Shown: positions 10,603 to 21,186, counted from the stretch's first letter. The stretch is 64,000 nucleotides of DNA from Prorocentrum cordatum (GCA_963575745.1 CAUYUJ010016363.1:163141-227140), one strand, 5' to 3'. The notes: generated from the sequence alone by a model not told the origin. Numbers and translations: made by a program.

Positions 10603-11424
10603 ATGGACCGTCGCCCGCACCCGCAGCAGCCTCGCCGGTGGGGGTGGGATGGCCGTCGCCAAGATCATCGCCAAGGCCGGCGCAGTGGTCACCGTCGCTC
10701 CCCGTCATTGTCTTCTTCGCCGGACGACGAGCGCAAGGCGGCGAGAGCTGCCACGGCGCAGAAGGTGTTGAAGAATGCCGACCCGCAGCACGCAGCGTTC
10801 TTGAAGGCGGAGGCTGAACGGGAGCACGAGGCCATCTACCAGCGCCAGGGGCGGCTCCTGGCAGACGTCTTGGAGAGCCAGGGCGCGTGCTCGGGGTCAT
10901 CTTCGGCGGCCGGCAGCGGGCAGGCGCAGCTGCAGCGCCCGCCGGGCGCCCCGCCGGCCCAGTTTCCGCCGGCCCCGCCCGACGGCGGTTTCAACGAGAG
11001 GCAGTTGGAACATATCCAGAGCATGATCAAAGCAGCTCTTCCGGCATCGCCTCCATCTCCAGAGGCGCCAGTTGTGGACCGCGAGAAGTTGACGTCGGGG
11101 GACAAGGCCGTCATCCGCAAGGTGTTCAAGGGCAAGATCACGCGCTCCGCAGGGGCCCTCGACGAATTCAAAGCCGAGTTCGACCAGGCCTGGAAGCATG
11201 CCCCGGTCCGCGAGGCATTCAAGAAGTACGCGAAGGAGAAAGGGAAGAAAGAGGAGGACATTCCACATTTCAAATCCGCGAAGGCCATCTTCTTTTCGGA
11301 AGCTACTCAAGGGCAAGCCGTGAGAAGACATGACGATTCGTATTATCATGGATCCTTCATCTCATCCAGGGGAGCGCAAAAATTGGGAACAGCCAAACTA
11401 TGGTGGGATATTTCAATGTTGTGA
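10603..11424 (+). CDS. Unrecognised charged ORF at the 3' end of the Penelope-like element
   Basis: An open frame continues from the RT thumb through an ATG at 10603 to a stop at 11424. It is Arg/Pro/Ser-rich at first, then has a helical region (ERKAARAATAQKVLKNADPQ and following), a Pro/Ala linker, and a Lys/Glu-rich end (FKAEFDQAW...AFKKYAKEKGKKEED). It may be a nucleic-acid-binding C-terminal extension of the RT polyprotein or a separate second ORF. No catalytic motif is seen. Confidence 0.4.
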   Translation: MDRRPHPQQPRRWGWDGRRQDHRQGRRSGHRRSPSLSSSPDDERKAARAATAQKVLKNADPQHAAFLKAEAEREHEAIYQRQGRLLADVLESQGACSGSSSAAGSGQAQLQRPPGAPPAQFPPAPPDGGFNERQLEHIQSMIKAALPASPPSPEAPVVDREKLTSGDKAVIRKVFKGKITRSAGALDEFKAEFDQAWKHAPVREAFKKYAKEKGKKEEDIPHFKSAKAIFFSEATQGQAVRRHDDSYYHGSFISSRGAQKLGTAKLWWDISML

Positions 11425-11518
11425 CAGTTGCTGTTGCATACTCATCTTCCTCACCCTCTGCCTGATAACGTGGATGGTGTTCAGCGCCTGGTGCTTTGAT
11501 GTCCTGTTGGATGTTTAA
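11330..11518 (+). CDS. Possible small membrane peptide (62 aa)
   Basis: ATG at 11330. The C-terminal half is Cys-rich and strongly hydrophobic (CCDSCCCILIFLTLCLITWM), like a single transmembrane segment. It overlaps the end of the preceding ORF in another frame. It could equally be a frameshifted tail of that ORF. Confidence 0.25.
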   Translation: MTIRIIMDPSSHPGERKNWEQPNYGGIFQCCDSCCCILIFLTLCLITWMVFSAWCFDVLLDV

Positions 11519-11828
11519 AATACTCTTGCAAATAGTATCACTCAGCAGATTGCTTAACACCTTAACCATACGCTGTTGCGCGGGATGCCTGGCCCCAGGG
11601 AGCCAGAAATGGAGATGAGAGATCAAGCTATTTCAATGGCCCGCACGGTTCTTGGACCGCTCACTGGTTATTTATTCGCCCGGCAGGTCTTGAAGGCGCT
11701 ACCGTTTTTACCCCGACTTGCAATTCTTGGAGGTTGACCTCCGCTGGTGCTGCTGAGTGAGAGGACGTGCTCGTGTCTTGAGAAGCAGCGCTGGGGGTTC
11801 GGCGTCTTTCTTCTACCCACCTCCCTTG

Positions 11829-12216
11829 GGCATACTTTGCATTGTGTGTGTGTGTCACCGAGCGCAGCAATGTGCTCCCCTTGGGTCAGTTCGAGGCGCC
11901 GCGAAGCCCTGGCCCGTGACGCCGTGACGCCCGGCCTAGCAAACCGAGAGCCGGGCTGTTCACTCAATGTTTGCCCCTATGTCTTCGTCGTCCTCGCCTT
12001 GTTTCTTAACCATTCGTTCTCTTCCCATACATTCGTTCTCTTCTCCTCCGTCTGCAACGTTGGATCGAGCTTTTCGGCGCGTGCCGGCACTGCACGCAAG
12101 GGTACTCAAGTGTAGAGTTGGTGGCCCAGGGTCGTCTCCGATGATTCTCGCGCCTTGAGCGTGTCTGCCTGGTTGGAAAAAGCGCGCCAGTAGCATACAC
12201 GCCATCAGCAGATCTC
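11829..12216 (+). repeat. Pseudo-LTR, right copy
   Basis: Direct repeat of 6968-7345, downstream of the RT. The shared block includes CACCGAGCGCAGCAATGTGC, the CCCATACATTCGTTCTCTTC segment and CATACACGCCATCAGCAG. Outside the repeat both sides turn to CTC-rich sequence. Confidence 0.9.
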
Positions 12217-13039
12217 CTTCTCCCGCTCCTCCTGCTCCCGCGCTCCCTCTCCCCCCCCCTCTTCCCCAGATCACCCTTCCTCCTCCTCATTCTCGTATTC
12301 CTCCTCGACCTCCTCCTTCCCCATCTCCCTGGCACCCCCGATGTCGGAGGCAGCCGACGCGACCGACTTCAAGAGGGAGCACACCATGCTCAGGACTGGG
12401 CGGGGAGCGCCGTCGCGCGGAGGTGCCGCATGGCAGGCGACTCCGTCGACGACCACGACCACGACCACGACCACGACGGCGACGAGGACGACGGCGAGGA
12501 CGACGATGACGACGAGGACGACGATGACGACGACGACGACCACGACGACCACGACGACCACGACGTTTCTCGACGTTCTACGTTTGTAAGTTTGTCCTCG
12601 GTCTCGACGGCTGCAAGTCTGTCCAAGACGTTCTGCCTCCAGGGGTCGTTCTGCCCGGGCCTGGGGCCGCCGGAGATCGGTCGGGGGTGGGGAACTCGTC
12701 AGGATGGGCCCGCCGGATATGTGGCGATTTGGAGGCGGCTTTCGGTCGGATGACGTCGGTGCGGCGAGGAACGAATTGCAAGCGCGTTTGACCTCTTTGG
12801 GGCTCTTGCAGGGGCCCCAGTCGCCACCGAACGGCTTGGTCCGCCTCGAGATCCTCGAGGATATCAAGGCTCCTTCTCACTTTCCCCCTCCTCTCATCAG
12901 AATCAGATCAGCTCCCTCTCATCCCACCCCATCCTCTCTTCAACAACCAAATGCCATCCACCTCCCCATGTTTTCACCAGCCCCTCCCCTCCTCCTCCTC
13001 CTTCTCCTCCTCGTCCTCCTCCTCCTCTCCTCCTCTATT
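12217..13039. other. Low-complexity stretch: CTC-rich, then ACG/ACC repeats, then CTC-rich
   Basis: CTC-rich at 12217-12330, an ACG/ACC microsatellite at about 12437-12565, unique GC-rich sequence, then CTC again from 12983. No gene is recognised. The Asp/His-rich and Thr-rich frames are microsatellite products. Confidence 0.6.
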
Positions 13040-13490
13040 CCTTCTCCTTGTAGATAACTTCTCCCTGTCGCACCCCGAGGCCAGTTTTTAGGAAGGGCCG
13101 GGCGCTTCGCCTGAGACTACCTCACCATTTATAGTTCTGAAGCTTTACAAGTGACAACAGTTTCACGGATTGAGGGCGGGTGGTTTTCAAAGTGTGGCAC
13201 TCGCCTTAGCGCCGCGCACATTCGTTTCAAACGTTTGCAAGAGTTTCACGGATTGAGGGCGGGTCGCTTTCAAAATTTGATTATCGCTCTCGCGCCGCGC
13301 ACATTCGTTTCAAACGTTTGCAAGAATTCAAACTGTTGTTCTCGCCTTAGCGCCGCGCATTTTCGTTTTAAACATGTGCAAGAATTTGACGGATTTTGGG
13401 CGGCTTCTTTTTTTCAAATTGTGGATATTGCCTTAGCTCCGCGCACATTCGTTTTCAAATGTGCAAGAATTTCACGGACTCCCATGATCA
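13040..13490 (+). repeat. Dispersed repeat with four internal ~80-bp tandem units, copy 1
   Basis: Following a CTC microsatellite, the sequence TTCCTTCTCCTTGTAG...CACCCCGAGGCCAG...TTTCACGGATTGAGGGCGGG leads into about four degenerate units containing CGCCGCGCACATTCGTTT. A second, shorter copy with the same leader and one unit is at 15133-15330. Confidence 0.8.
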
Positions 13491-13797
13491 ACGTACCAGG
13501 AATTGTGTTTTGGCAGGATTCTGGATAATGTGGGTGCAACCGTCATGTTGATTCGCGGTGTTGAAGTCCCAAAAATGGCATTATGGCACCATTCTGGATC
13601 GTGAAGACGCAGCAGTCAGGTTGATACGTGGCCGTGAAATCACGAGAACAATATTTTGGCATGCTTCAGGACATTCAAACGGTTGTCTTCCAACGCGGCA
13701 GTTCCCTCAATGGGAATGAACCGTTGTAGGGGCCTATGAAGAGGGAGCTTGGGGGAGGGTTAATTCCAACATCGTTGATGATTCTTGGCTTTACGCT
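13491..13797. other. No gene recognised
   Basis: Unique-looking sequence between two repeats. Nothing coding or structured was seen apart from short echoes (GCATTATGGCACCATTCTGG). Confidence 0.4.
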
Positions 13798-14655
13798 GGT
13801 CCTCCTCCTCCTTCTCCTCCTCGTTCTCCTCCTCCTCCTTCTCCTCCTCCTCCCCTCCTCGGGCTCCTCTTCCCCGTCCTCCTCCTCTTAATTCGCTTGC
13901 TTCCGCACGCTGTGCCTCATCATCCTGCGCTTCCTCCTCCTCCTCCTGCTCCTCCTCCTCTTCTTCCTCCTCCTGTTCCTCCTCCTCGTCCTCCCTCATC
14001 CCTCTTGCTCTCACTCAACCCTGTCCCCACGTGAATTTTCGCCTGCCTTGTCCTCGCCCCCCTTTCTGCATTTCATCCGCCTGCCCCTCCTTCTCCCCTC
14101 ATCCTGCTCCTCCTCCTCGTCCTACCCCTCCCCCCTGAGCTCCCCCGTCGCCTCGTCGGCTGTGGCGCCCCAGAGGAGCTCCAGCATCGCCGGAGGCCTG
14201 GCGGCTCAGATCAAGAGCGCCGTTGCTGGAGCAGACCCCCTCGCGCAGGCTCCTCATTCGCCTTCTCCTCTTCATCCTCCTCATCTTCCTCCTCCTCCTC
14301 CTCCTCCTCCTCCTCCTTCTGCTCCTCCTCGTCCTCGTCCTCCCTCATCATCCTCATTGTCCTCGTCCTTCTCCTCGTCCTCGTCGTCTTCCTCATCCTG
14401 ACTCCTCTGTACTCCTCCTCTTCCTCGTCCCCCTCCTCCTTGTCCTTGTCCTCCTCCCCGTTCCCTTCCTCCTCCTCCTTCTGCGTCTTCTTCTCCTCCT
14501 CCTCCTCTTCCTCATCCTTATCCTCTCCCTCCCTCATTGTCCTCCTGCTCCTCCGTATCCTAATCCTGACTCGTCCTCCCTCTTTCCTCATCCTCTCGTC
14601 CCCTCTTCCCTGCTCTTTCTCCTCCCTTTCTCCCTCCCTCCCTCCCTCTCTCCTC
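13798..14655. repeat. CTC/TCC pyrimidine-rich microsatellite block
   Basis: About 860 bp of interrupted CTC/CTT/CGT triplets on the plus strand, with a small unique island at about 14135-14240. Long Leu/Ser-rich and Glu-rich open frames here are shadows. Confidence 0.9.
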
Positions 14656-14821
14656 CTCCGGGGGGGTATATCCCGCCTGGGGATGTTCTCCAGCAGCCGT
14701 GCCTCGCCGAGAACGTTCCCAGGGTGCTGGGATCGTCCCTGGCGGCCTCAGAGACCAGAGTTATGAGCCGCCCCCCCCCCTTCCTCGCAAGTGGCCGGGG
14801 GAGGGGACTCAATTATCTTTG

Positions 14822-14970
14822 AGTCGGGCATGCCCTTCTACAGGAGGAATACTTCAGAACAGAAGTAGTCTGGCACCGTTTTGTTCTGCTCTTTTGACTA
14901 CTTCCGAGGCTTTTTTTACTATTGCTTATTTTTCTTCCGAGATCCGCTTGTAGGAGGACATGCCCGACCT
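14822..14970 (+). mobile_element. MITE family B, copy 3
   Basis: Left end AGTCGGGCATGCCCTTCTAC, right end TTGTAGGAGGACATGCCCGA CC followed by TA. The core has TTTTTCTTCCGAGATCCGC. Same orientation as copies 1 and 2. Confidence 0.88.
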
Positions 14971-15014
14971 AAATCTGACGCGTCATCATTTTGAAAGAGT
15001 GGTGCGCTCCTCTG

Positions 15015-15132
15015 CCCCTCCTCTCGCCTTCCTCCTCCTCCGCCCCCTCCTCCCCCTCCTCCTCCCCCTCCTCCTCCTCCGCCCCCTCCTCCTCCTCCTC
15101 CTCCTCCTCCTCCTCCTCCTCCTCCTCCTCCA
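15015..15132. repeat. CTC microsatellite
   Basis: Near-pure (CTC)n with a few CCC interruptions, immediately followed by the dispersed repeat at 15133. Confidence 0.95.
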
Positions 15133-15330
15133 TTCCTTCTCCTTATGAGTAACTCTTCCTGTCGCATCCCGAGGCTGGTCGCAAGGGCGGGCCAGGCGTT
15201 TCGCTGGGGATTTCCTCACCATTTGTGACCCTGAAGCTTCAACATTGGCAATAGTTTTACAGATGGAGTGCGGGTGGTTCTCAAAATGTGGCTCTCGCCT
15301 TAGCGCCGCGCACATTCGTTGCTAAACTTC
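15133..15330 (+). repeat. Dispersed repeat of the 13040 type, copy 2
   Basis: It shares the leader TTCCTTCTCCTTATGAG, CGCATCCCGAGGCTGG and GGTGGTTCTCAAAATGTGGC with 13040-13490, but has a single CGCCGCGCACATTCGTT unit. Both copies begin directly at the end of a CTC tract. Confidence 0.8.
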
Positions 15331-15866
15331 CAAGCCCTGGATGTCATCTTTCTTTGTCATGGTCCCAACATCACAGAGCGCATTTCATTCGGAAAACAAT
15401 AGGATGGGCCCGCAGTATCCTGGAGCATTTCGTTCCGGATTTCGAATTGTGTGCGGATTTGTCTTGGCCAGGAATGAATGGTACAACAAATCCATGTGAA
15501 ACTAATTTCGCTTTTTTGCTCGCCGTTTCGGGGCTTGCATTGTCAGAACTCCACGCAACAATCCGCTGCAGCACGTCCCTCCGTTCGAGCCAGCTCGATA
15601 CATGAGGGCCCAGGGTGCCGAAATTTGGCGACACCGCCTGCTTTGACAAGCATGCATCGGCAGGATCTGAGGGTGCAAAGGTTCCTGGCCGTATACGAGG
15701 GTTGGGGGCTCCCCCTGCCCTCCTCTCGCTGTCTGTTCATGGGAGCCTTGGGCGACGACATGGAAATCAGCTTTTCCTGCATGTTGACCGCATTTGAACC
15801 GCAGATGGGCCTCCTGCTCCTCCTCGCCGTTCCTGTTCCTCCTCCTCCTCCTCCTCGTTCTTCTCG

Positions 15867-15898
<32 letters not shown>

Positions 15899-16288
15899 GG
15901 GAGGCTGCAGCACCGCTCAACATGTGCTGTCAACCGAACCTGCAGGGTGTGCCTTCTCCACTATTCTGTGCACTTCAGCTTTGGCTTCGGCCTCAGCTGC
16001 GGGTGCACCGTGAAGCGCCTTCGGGCCAGCTCACCCGATCTGCATTTTCCGATCGCACGGGTGCTACCTCCCACCCTCCCCTCCCCTCCCCCCCTCGTTC
16101 TTTTCGTCTCTGGTCCAAATCCAGTCCAAATTCGGTCCCAGGTCCAGTCCACATTTGGGTCCAAATCAGGCTCAAATCCCATGGAACGGACACAGAACCT
16201 CCACACCTCCCGAGATCGGCAGCACCGAAACGTTTTTTTACCGCGTGTGCGTCGGCACCCCATGGGCGACGCGCGCGCTGAGGAATCT
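15331..16288. other. No gene recognised; includes CTC/TC microsatellite
   Basis: At 15838-15897 there is (CTC)n followed by (CT)n. At 16110-16180 short tandem words of the GGTCCAAATC type repeat. The frames of 100-270 codons are rich in Leu/Ser/Pro and show no domain. Confidence 0.5.
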
Positions 16289-16460
16289 TACATTGGAGAC
16301 CCATGCCAACAAACACCCTGCTTGCCTCCAGGGTGCCCTGGGTTTCTTGGGCTTCGATGATTTTGCGATGGAAAACGTGACGTTCCCACGCCAAAAATCA
16401 CTGGACGTCCTGGGGTCTCAGGGTTGGGTGTCTTGTGGAAGGTGTCTTGTGGATCGGCCC
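16289..16460 (+). repeat. Dispersed ~170-bp repeat family H, copy 1
   Basis: It contains GGTGCCCTGGGTTTCTTGG, GATTTTGCGATGGAAAACG and GGGGTCTCAGGGTTGGGTG. Two more copies lie at 19250-19395 and 60316-60490 in the same orientation. Confidence 0.8.
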
Positions 16461-16592
16461 CCCTGTACAGCATATGCTCGGGGGCGAGCGCCTTCTGGCT
16501 ACACCGCTCGGGCTATGATATACTGCAAGAGATGTATACTGCATGTCCGTGTCGGGCGTGCGCCTCCAGCATCAGCACATGACTCTAGCATT

Positions 16593-16744
16593 GTCGGGCA
16601 CGTCCCTCTACCGGAGGAATCTGCAAAAATAACAGAAACTTGTATGGGGGCGATTTTTCAAGTATTTTCGGGCATGTTTGAATCATTGTTCTGACTATTG
16701 CGAACTCTTCGACTAAATTCCGTGTGTAGGTGGACATGCCCGAC
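16593..16744 (+). mobile_element. MITE family B, copy 4
   Basis: Left GTCGGGCACGTCCCTCTACC, right GTGTAGGTGGACATGCCCGA C. Flanks no longer show TA on the right side, so this copy is older. Confidence 0.8.
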
Positions 16745-16969
16745 TCCCCGACATAACATTAGCTCAATGAAGTTGCACAGTAAGGATGAGCAATTTTCCG
16801 AGGTTGCCCTTGCATCCGTGCCCCCTCGGGCCCATCCTCGGCGACTTTCACTGGCCAGCCCCGCTCGAAAACGCCGACATGGCCCTCCGAGGCACTTGCA
16901 TCCTTACACGCCGGTGGTTGAGAGTTGGGATTTCTGGTTTCCAAGCCCACTCTGCTTCAAGCGCCTTCC

Positions 16970-17190
16970 TACGTGATCGTGTTTTTATTCGTTGTTTTGC
17001 AAATCGGCTCGGGCCCAATCCCCCCTCTCCCCCCATGGAGTAGATCTTGGCTGTTTGTTGGCGCATGTTTCGAGCGTGTGGAGTCTCCCCAAGAGGCAGC
17101 ACTCTTGCGAACAGTCGCACTAAGCAGAGGTCTGGAACCAGAACCCCCCTCCCCCCCCTTTCCGCCCAATGTCGAAACGCCGAATGAAAA
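16970..17190 (+). repeat. Dispersed ~230-bp repeat family I, copy 1
   Basis: The segment from GTTTTTATTCGTTGTTTTGC through CCATGGAGTAGATCTTGGC to GTCGAAACGCCGAA is repeated at 62485-62720 with roughly 85% identity by eye. Confidence 0.8.
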
Positions 17191-17879
17191 AAAACGCTCG
17201 CCATCGATATGTCTTGGCTGCTGCTTGTGATTATTCGGGGCGGCTCCGACCCCGATCTACTCTCTCCGCCTTCCTGCCTCGCTACCTGCTTCTTCCGACC
17301 GGCGTGTACCATCCTTCTCACGCGATTTGACTCGGCGGCGAGCGGGGGGGGGAAGTGAGGAGGAGAAGGTCTCCTCAGAAGGTTCGGCAGTCCCGAGGCA
17401 TCCTGAGAAGTGTTCTGAGCCTTCCCCCCTTCCCTGAAGACCAGCAACAGCTTCTCAGAAGGCGCGAGGGCTTCTGAGAAGTCCCGCCGCCATCTCAAAA
17501 AGGCCTCGCAGCGACCTGCTGGGAGCCCATGCCGACATGTGGCGGGCCATGGGCGAGTCATTACGTTGGCAGTGTCGCTCTCCGGGCCGACAGCATCTTG
17601 CTGCAGGTGCCATCCCGCTTAGAGGGCCAGGAAGTGATCGAGCGCGGCATCCCCTCGTGGCCCGTGCAGGGCAGCCCCTGAGATCCGCCGCTGCGAACAA
17701 AAATTGCAACCTTGCCAGAAAAATGACGCACAGAGCCCCAGACACCATAGCTCTGCGGCCTTTTTCGAGCCCGAGCATTTCCTTTTTCTCCCCCTCGCTC
17801 GCCGCCGATGTACTGCATGCCTTCCCCCCTTTCCCGAAGACCAGCAAAAACAGCTTCTCAGGGCGCGCCTTTCCTGTAA
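17191..17879. other. No gene recognised; old repeat remnants
   Basis: Words such as GGGGAAGTGAG, GAGAAGG and CTTCTCAGAAGGCGC around 17350-17480 recur near 59700-59830, pointing to a decayed dispersed repeat. No domain was seen. Confidence 0.5.
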
Positions 17880-18033
17880 GTCGGGCCTGTCCCTCTACAG
17901 GAGGAATATTCTAACATAGTAAAACAGTATGGGGACATTTTTTTAGTATCTTCTCACCATTTGGGAGTTTTTATTGTTTGGAGTATCTTTTATGTTTCGT
18001 CGAAAATCCCCCTGTATGGGGGACACGCCCGAC
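17880..18033 (+). mobile_element. MITE family B, copy 5
   Basis: Left TA-A-GTCGGGCCTGTCCCTCTAC, right CCTGTATGGGGGACACGCCC GACT. The core has TTTCGTCGAAAATCCCC. Close to the consensus. Confidence 0.88.
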
Positions 18034-18239
18034 TTCACCTCTCCTCTTTCTCGCTTCCCCCCTCGCCGGCCGCCGCCGGACGGCACGCCCCCCCCCCGCG
18101 CCCCCCGCGAGGCCCCCGGCGTCCGCCGGCCGCTCAGCCGCACGACCATCAGCCGCCGCAGGCCCGCGCCCAAGGCCACCCCCCGCCGCCCCCCCCGGCC
18201 GCATGGGGGGGATCGGGCCCGACGAAAGGGGGGGATTGG
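18034..18239. other. GC-extreme spacer
   Basis: Homopolymeric C and G runs and CGCC/GGCC words. No gene recognised. Confidence 0.5.
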
Positions 18240-18485
18240 GAGAGGAGGAGGAGGAGGAGGAGGAGGAGGAGGAGGAGGAGGCGGAGGAGGCGGAGGAGGA
18301 GGAGGAGGAGGAGGAGGACGAGGAGGAGGGTCTGGCCAGGACGAGGAGGACGAGGAGGAGAAGGAGGAGGAGGACGAGGAGGACGAGGAGAAGGAGGAAG
18401 AGGACGAGGAGGACGAGGAGAAGGAAGGGGGGAGGAGGAGGAGGAGGAGGAGGAGGAGGAGGAGGAGGAGGAGGAGGAGGAGGAG
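18240..18485. repeat. GGA/GAC microsatellite
   Basis: (GGA)n with an internal GACGAGGAGG block at 18310-18430. Confidence 0.95.
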
Positions 18486-18756
18486 GATCGGGCCGAACGA
18501 ACGGGGGGATAGGGAAACGGGGGGTTACGAAATCTGATGCGTGCAGCTGGTTTCGGCCCCGCCGCCGGGCCCATTCCTCGACACATGGGCGCCTCCGGCG
18601 CCGGGAGGCGCCGGGAAATTCAGCTACGTGAGCTGAGTCTCACCCCCCCCTTTTGCTATCCCCCCTCTACGCCCGACCCGAGGGGCGGCGGCGGTGGGGG
18701 CGGCGCGACGAGGACGGCGTCGCTACCCCGGCGAGACCTGCCAGGCATCAAAACTA

Positions 18757-18903
18757 ACTCGGCCACGTCCCTCTTTCAGGAAGCAGATTCAAAGATAGCC
18801 CCCCCTAAATAGCCTGTGGGTGATATTTTGACTACGGTGGAATACTTTTGGGTGATGCTTCACTTTTCTTCCAAAATCCGCCTGTAGGAGGACATGCCCG
18901 ACT
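18757..18903 (+). mobile_element. MITE family B, copy 6 (left end diverged)
   Basis: The left end has drifted (CTCGGCCACGTCCCTCTTTC). The right end is well kept (CCAAAATCCGCCTGTAGGAG GACATGCCCGACTT). Confidence 0.78.
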
Positions 18904-19154
18904 TGACGTTAAGAAGACATAGTATCGCCATTGGGGAAGCGGGTCCTTCATGGGCAACGACAGGGGGGAGAGGCATAGGGGGGGATGCATCGATCCCAAA
19001 TCGCGCATTGATCGCCGAGAGGGGCCCGATCGCCCCCCCCCGCCTAGGAAGGTGTGGATTCGCTGTCGGGAGCCCATCGCCGATCTATCGGCGATGTATC
19101 GCCGATTCCTGGTCGATGCATGCCCCCCCCCTATCGTTGCCCTTTAGTCCTGAG

Positions 19155-19212
19155 TGAAACGTATTGTTTGTCTATTTTGCATTTTTCGTCCAACACCCCC
19201 CTGTAGGAGTCC
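19155..19212 (+). mobile_element. MITE family B fragment (right end only)
   Basis: Only TTTTTCGTCCAACACCCCCC TGTAGGAGTCC is recognisable. The terminal GCCCGAC is missing. It abuts repeat family H copy 2. Confidence 0.55.
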
Positions 19213-19249
19213 TGGGGTTTTCGATTCGTATGTCGTATTTTTCGTCATA

Positions 19250-19395
19250 GTTTGTATTTGTCGCCCCTGGGTTTGAATGGTTTTGCGATGGAGGGCGCGG
19301 CGCTCCCACACCAAACGTCCCTGGACGCCCTGGGGTCTCAGGGTTGGGGGTCTCTTGTGGAGGGTGCCCTGTGGCAGGGCCCCCTGCTGTGGCAT
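19250..19395 (+). repeat. Dispersed repeat family H, copy 2
   Basis: Contains CCCCTGGGTTTGAATGG, TTTTGCGATGGAGGGCG and GGGGTCTCAGGGTTGGGG. The 5' part is less conserved than in the other copies. Confidence 0.75.
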
Positions 19396-19466
19396 AGGCC
19401 CGCCGTGGCCAGAAAGGCCCTCCGTTCCTCATTTGGCAGCGTGCTCGCGACAGTGAAAGAAAGGCA

Positions 19467-19467
19467 A

Positions 19468-19524
<57 letters not shown>

Positions 19525-19545
19525 ACGGCGACAGCGACGACGGCG
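19467..19545. repeat. ACG/GAC microsatellite
   Basis: Near-pure (ACG)n with a few GGC interruptions. Confidence 0.95.
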
Positions 19546-19826
19546 GCATTGGCCTCATGCTCGGGGAAGTATTTCCCCCGACCTGTGGATCCGGCGCCCG
19601 CGCGCGGAAGGGGGGTGGGGTGGAGGGGGGGAGGAACTCTCAGACCCCCCGCTTCTCAGCAGGCGCGGGCCACATATGCATAGAGATGTTAGGCCGGCGC
19701 CCCCTGAGAGGCAGTCTCCTTCCATGAAGCCTTCCCCTCTCCCTCCACCCCCTCTTGTGCGCGACGCCAAGACATGCTCTTCGCCCGTGCTGAAAACACG
19801 CATCGTGTTCAAAGCGTTCGTGGTGA

Positions 19827-19991
19827 CTCAGGAGGGGAAGAAACACACAGACACAAGTAATCGGCGACTCCCAGGAAAATATGGGAAAATATGGGAAGTG
19901 GGGGGGAAGACAGAAACCCAGAAAATATGGAAACATATGGGGAATCTTTTTCTCTGTGTGTATTTACTTGTGTGTCCTGGGGCCCCTTCAG
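19827..19991 (+). repeat. Dispersed element family A, copy 2
   Basis: Starts CTCAGGAGGGGAAGAAACAC, core GAAAATATGGGAAAATATGG and GTGGGGGGGAAGACAG, ends TGTGTGTCCTGGGGCCCCTT CAG. Confidence 0.85.
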
Positions 19992-20330
19992 TAACATGTC
20001 GCGTGCTGGTCCGGCACGTGCTGTCCCACACTCCTGGCGAGCGCCTCGCGCCGAGCGTGCGCGGTGCGTATATCGGGCCGGCGTTAAGCCCTCGGCCGCT
20101 GGGGGCCCTCGACAGGCAACGCGGGACGTCACAGGGCGGCTCGGGGTGAGACAAGCAGGTCCAGGGGAAGGCATCGGGAGTTCGGAAGGACCGCGCCAGA
20201 TCAGATCGGCACTGACGGCGTCACCCCGATAGACATCAGACTGCGCTTCTCGGCCTCAAGGGGCTCTGCTGGTGGCGGGAGTGGTAGAGCGTCGTGGCGC
20301 CCCTCGGGAGGCCGAAAAAGGACGCAGCGC

Positions 20331-20447
20331 CACCCAGCAGGATTCCGAGTGGGAGCGGCACGGGAGCTGGTTTTTTGTCGATCACGGCACCCAGCAGGAT
20401 TCCGAGTGGGGGCGGCACAGGAGCTGTTTCTTTTGTCGATCACGGAC
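20331..20447. repeat. Tandem duplication of a 58-bp unit
   Basis: CACCCAGCAGGATTCCGAGT begins at 20331 and again at 20389. Both units end TTTGTCGATCACGG. Confidence 0.85.
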
Positions 20448-20718
20448 GCCACGTCTGTGAGGCCGCGCTTGGCCAAAAACCAGGACACCGAACGCCTTGG
20501 GCCGAGATCCTGCCCGGCGTCTCCAGCTTTGTTCGCGCCCGGCGTGCCGGACGGGCCTCCTCTCGGGCCCTCCGGGGCCCTCGCGGGTCGATTGGGCTCG
20601 AGGAGCGGCGCCGCCGTGGTGGTCCAGGAGTCTGGTCGTGAGGTCTCGCGAGCCATGGGGCGCTGCGATCTGCGGGACCGTCGCCACGTTCGACGGCTGC
20701 TGAGGGGTCCAGCGGAGT

Positions 20719-20892
20719 TCAGGAGGGAAGAAAACACACAGACACAATCAATCGTTGATTCCCTAGAAAATATAGGGAAACATGGGACAATATGGGAAGT
20801 GGGGGGGAAGACGAGAACCCAAACAATATGGGAAGATATGGGGAATCTGTTGATTTGTGTGTATTTATTTGTGTGTCCTGGGGCCCCTTCAG
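20719..20892 (+). repeat. Dispersed element family A, copy 3
   Basis: Starts TTCAGGAGGGAAGAAAACAC, ends TTGTGTGTCCTGGGGCCCCT TCAG. The same 3' end as copy 2 followed by unrelated sequence defines the element boundary well. Confidence 0.85.
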
Positions 20893-21048
20893 GTTCGAGC
20901 TCGCCGTCCCTAGGGGCCTGCGAGCTGCGAAACCGTCGCCACGTTCGAGGGCTGGAGGGATCATGGTCGGACCTAGGTACAAGATCGAGGTCGGCTCGGG
21001 GAGGGCATCCTCATGTAATTTGTGTTTGTTGGATTCAGAGCGTGAATT

Positions 21049-21186
21049 ACCTACCCCGCTTTCGCTTCCAGGCAAAACCAAATCATACCACGCGCCTCCT
21101 CGTCAAGCGGCCTGACCAGTACAGGCCGTAGTTTGGCATCGCTTGGTATCTCTTGGAAGCGAGGGTGGTCAAAAGCGAGGTAGGTC
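21049..21186. mobile_element. Small inverted-repeat element inserted in a duplicated segment
   Basis: ACCTACCCCGCTTTCGCTTC on the left mirrors GAAGCGAGGG...AGCGAGGTAGGT on the right. Its neighbours (20970-21040 and 21190-21305) correspond to one continuous stretch at 21669-21846 that lacks it, which makes an insertion likely. Confidence 0.6.

Larger units (their letters stand above)
6968..12216 (+). mobile_element. Penelope-like retroelement, decayed, with pseudo-LTRs
   Basis: The unit is bounded by two ~380-bp direct repeats (6968-7345 and 11829-12216). Between them lie, in order, a GIY-YIG nuclease domain, a reverse transcriptase with a YVDD box, and the RT thumb typical of Penelope-like elements, all on the plus strand but in different frames. 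Penelope-like elements are known to carry direct 'pseudo-LTR' repeats, and a subset (Naiad/Chlamys type) has the GIY-YIG domain before the RT. This copy fits that permuted order. Frame changes and an in-frame TGA (9928-9930) show it is dead, unless unrecognised introns are present. Confidence 0.8.
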
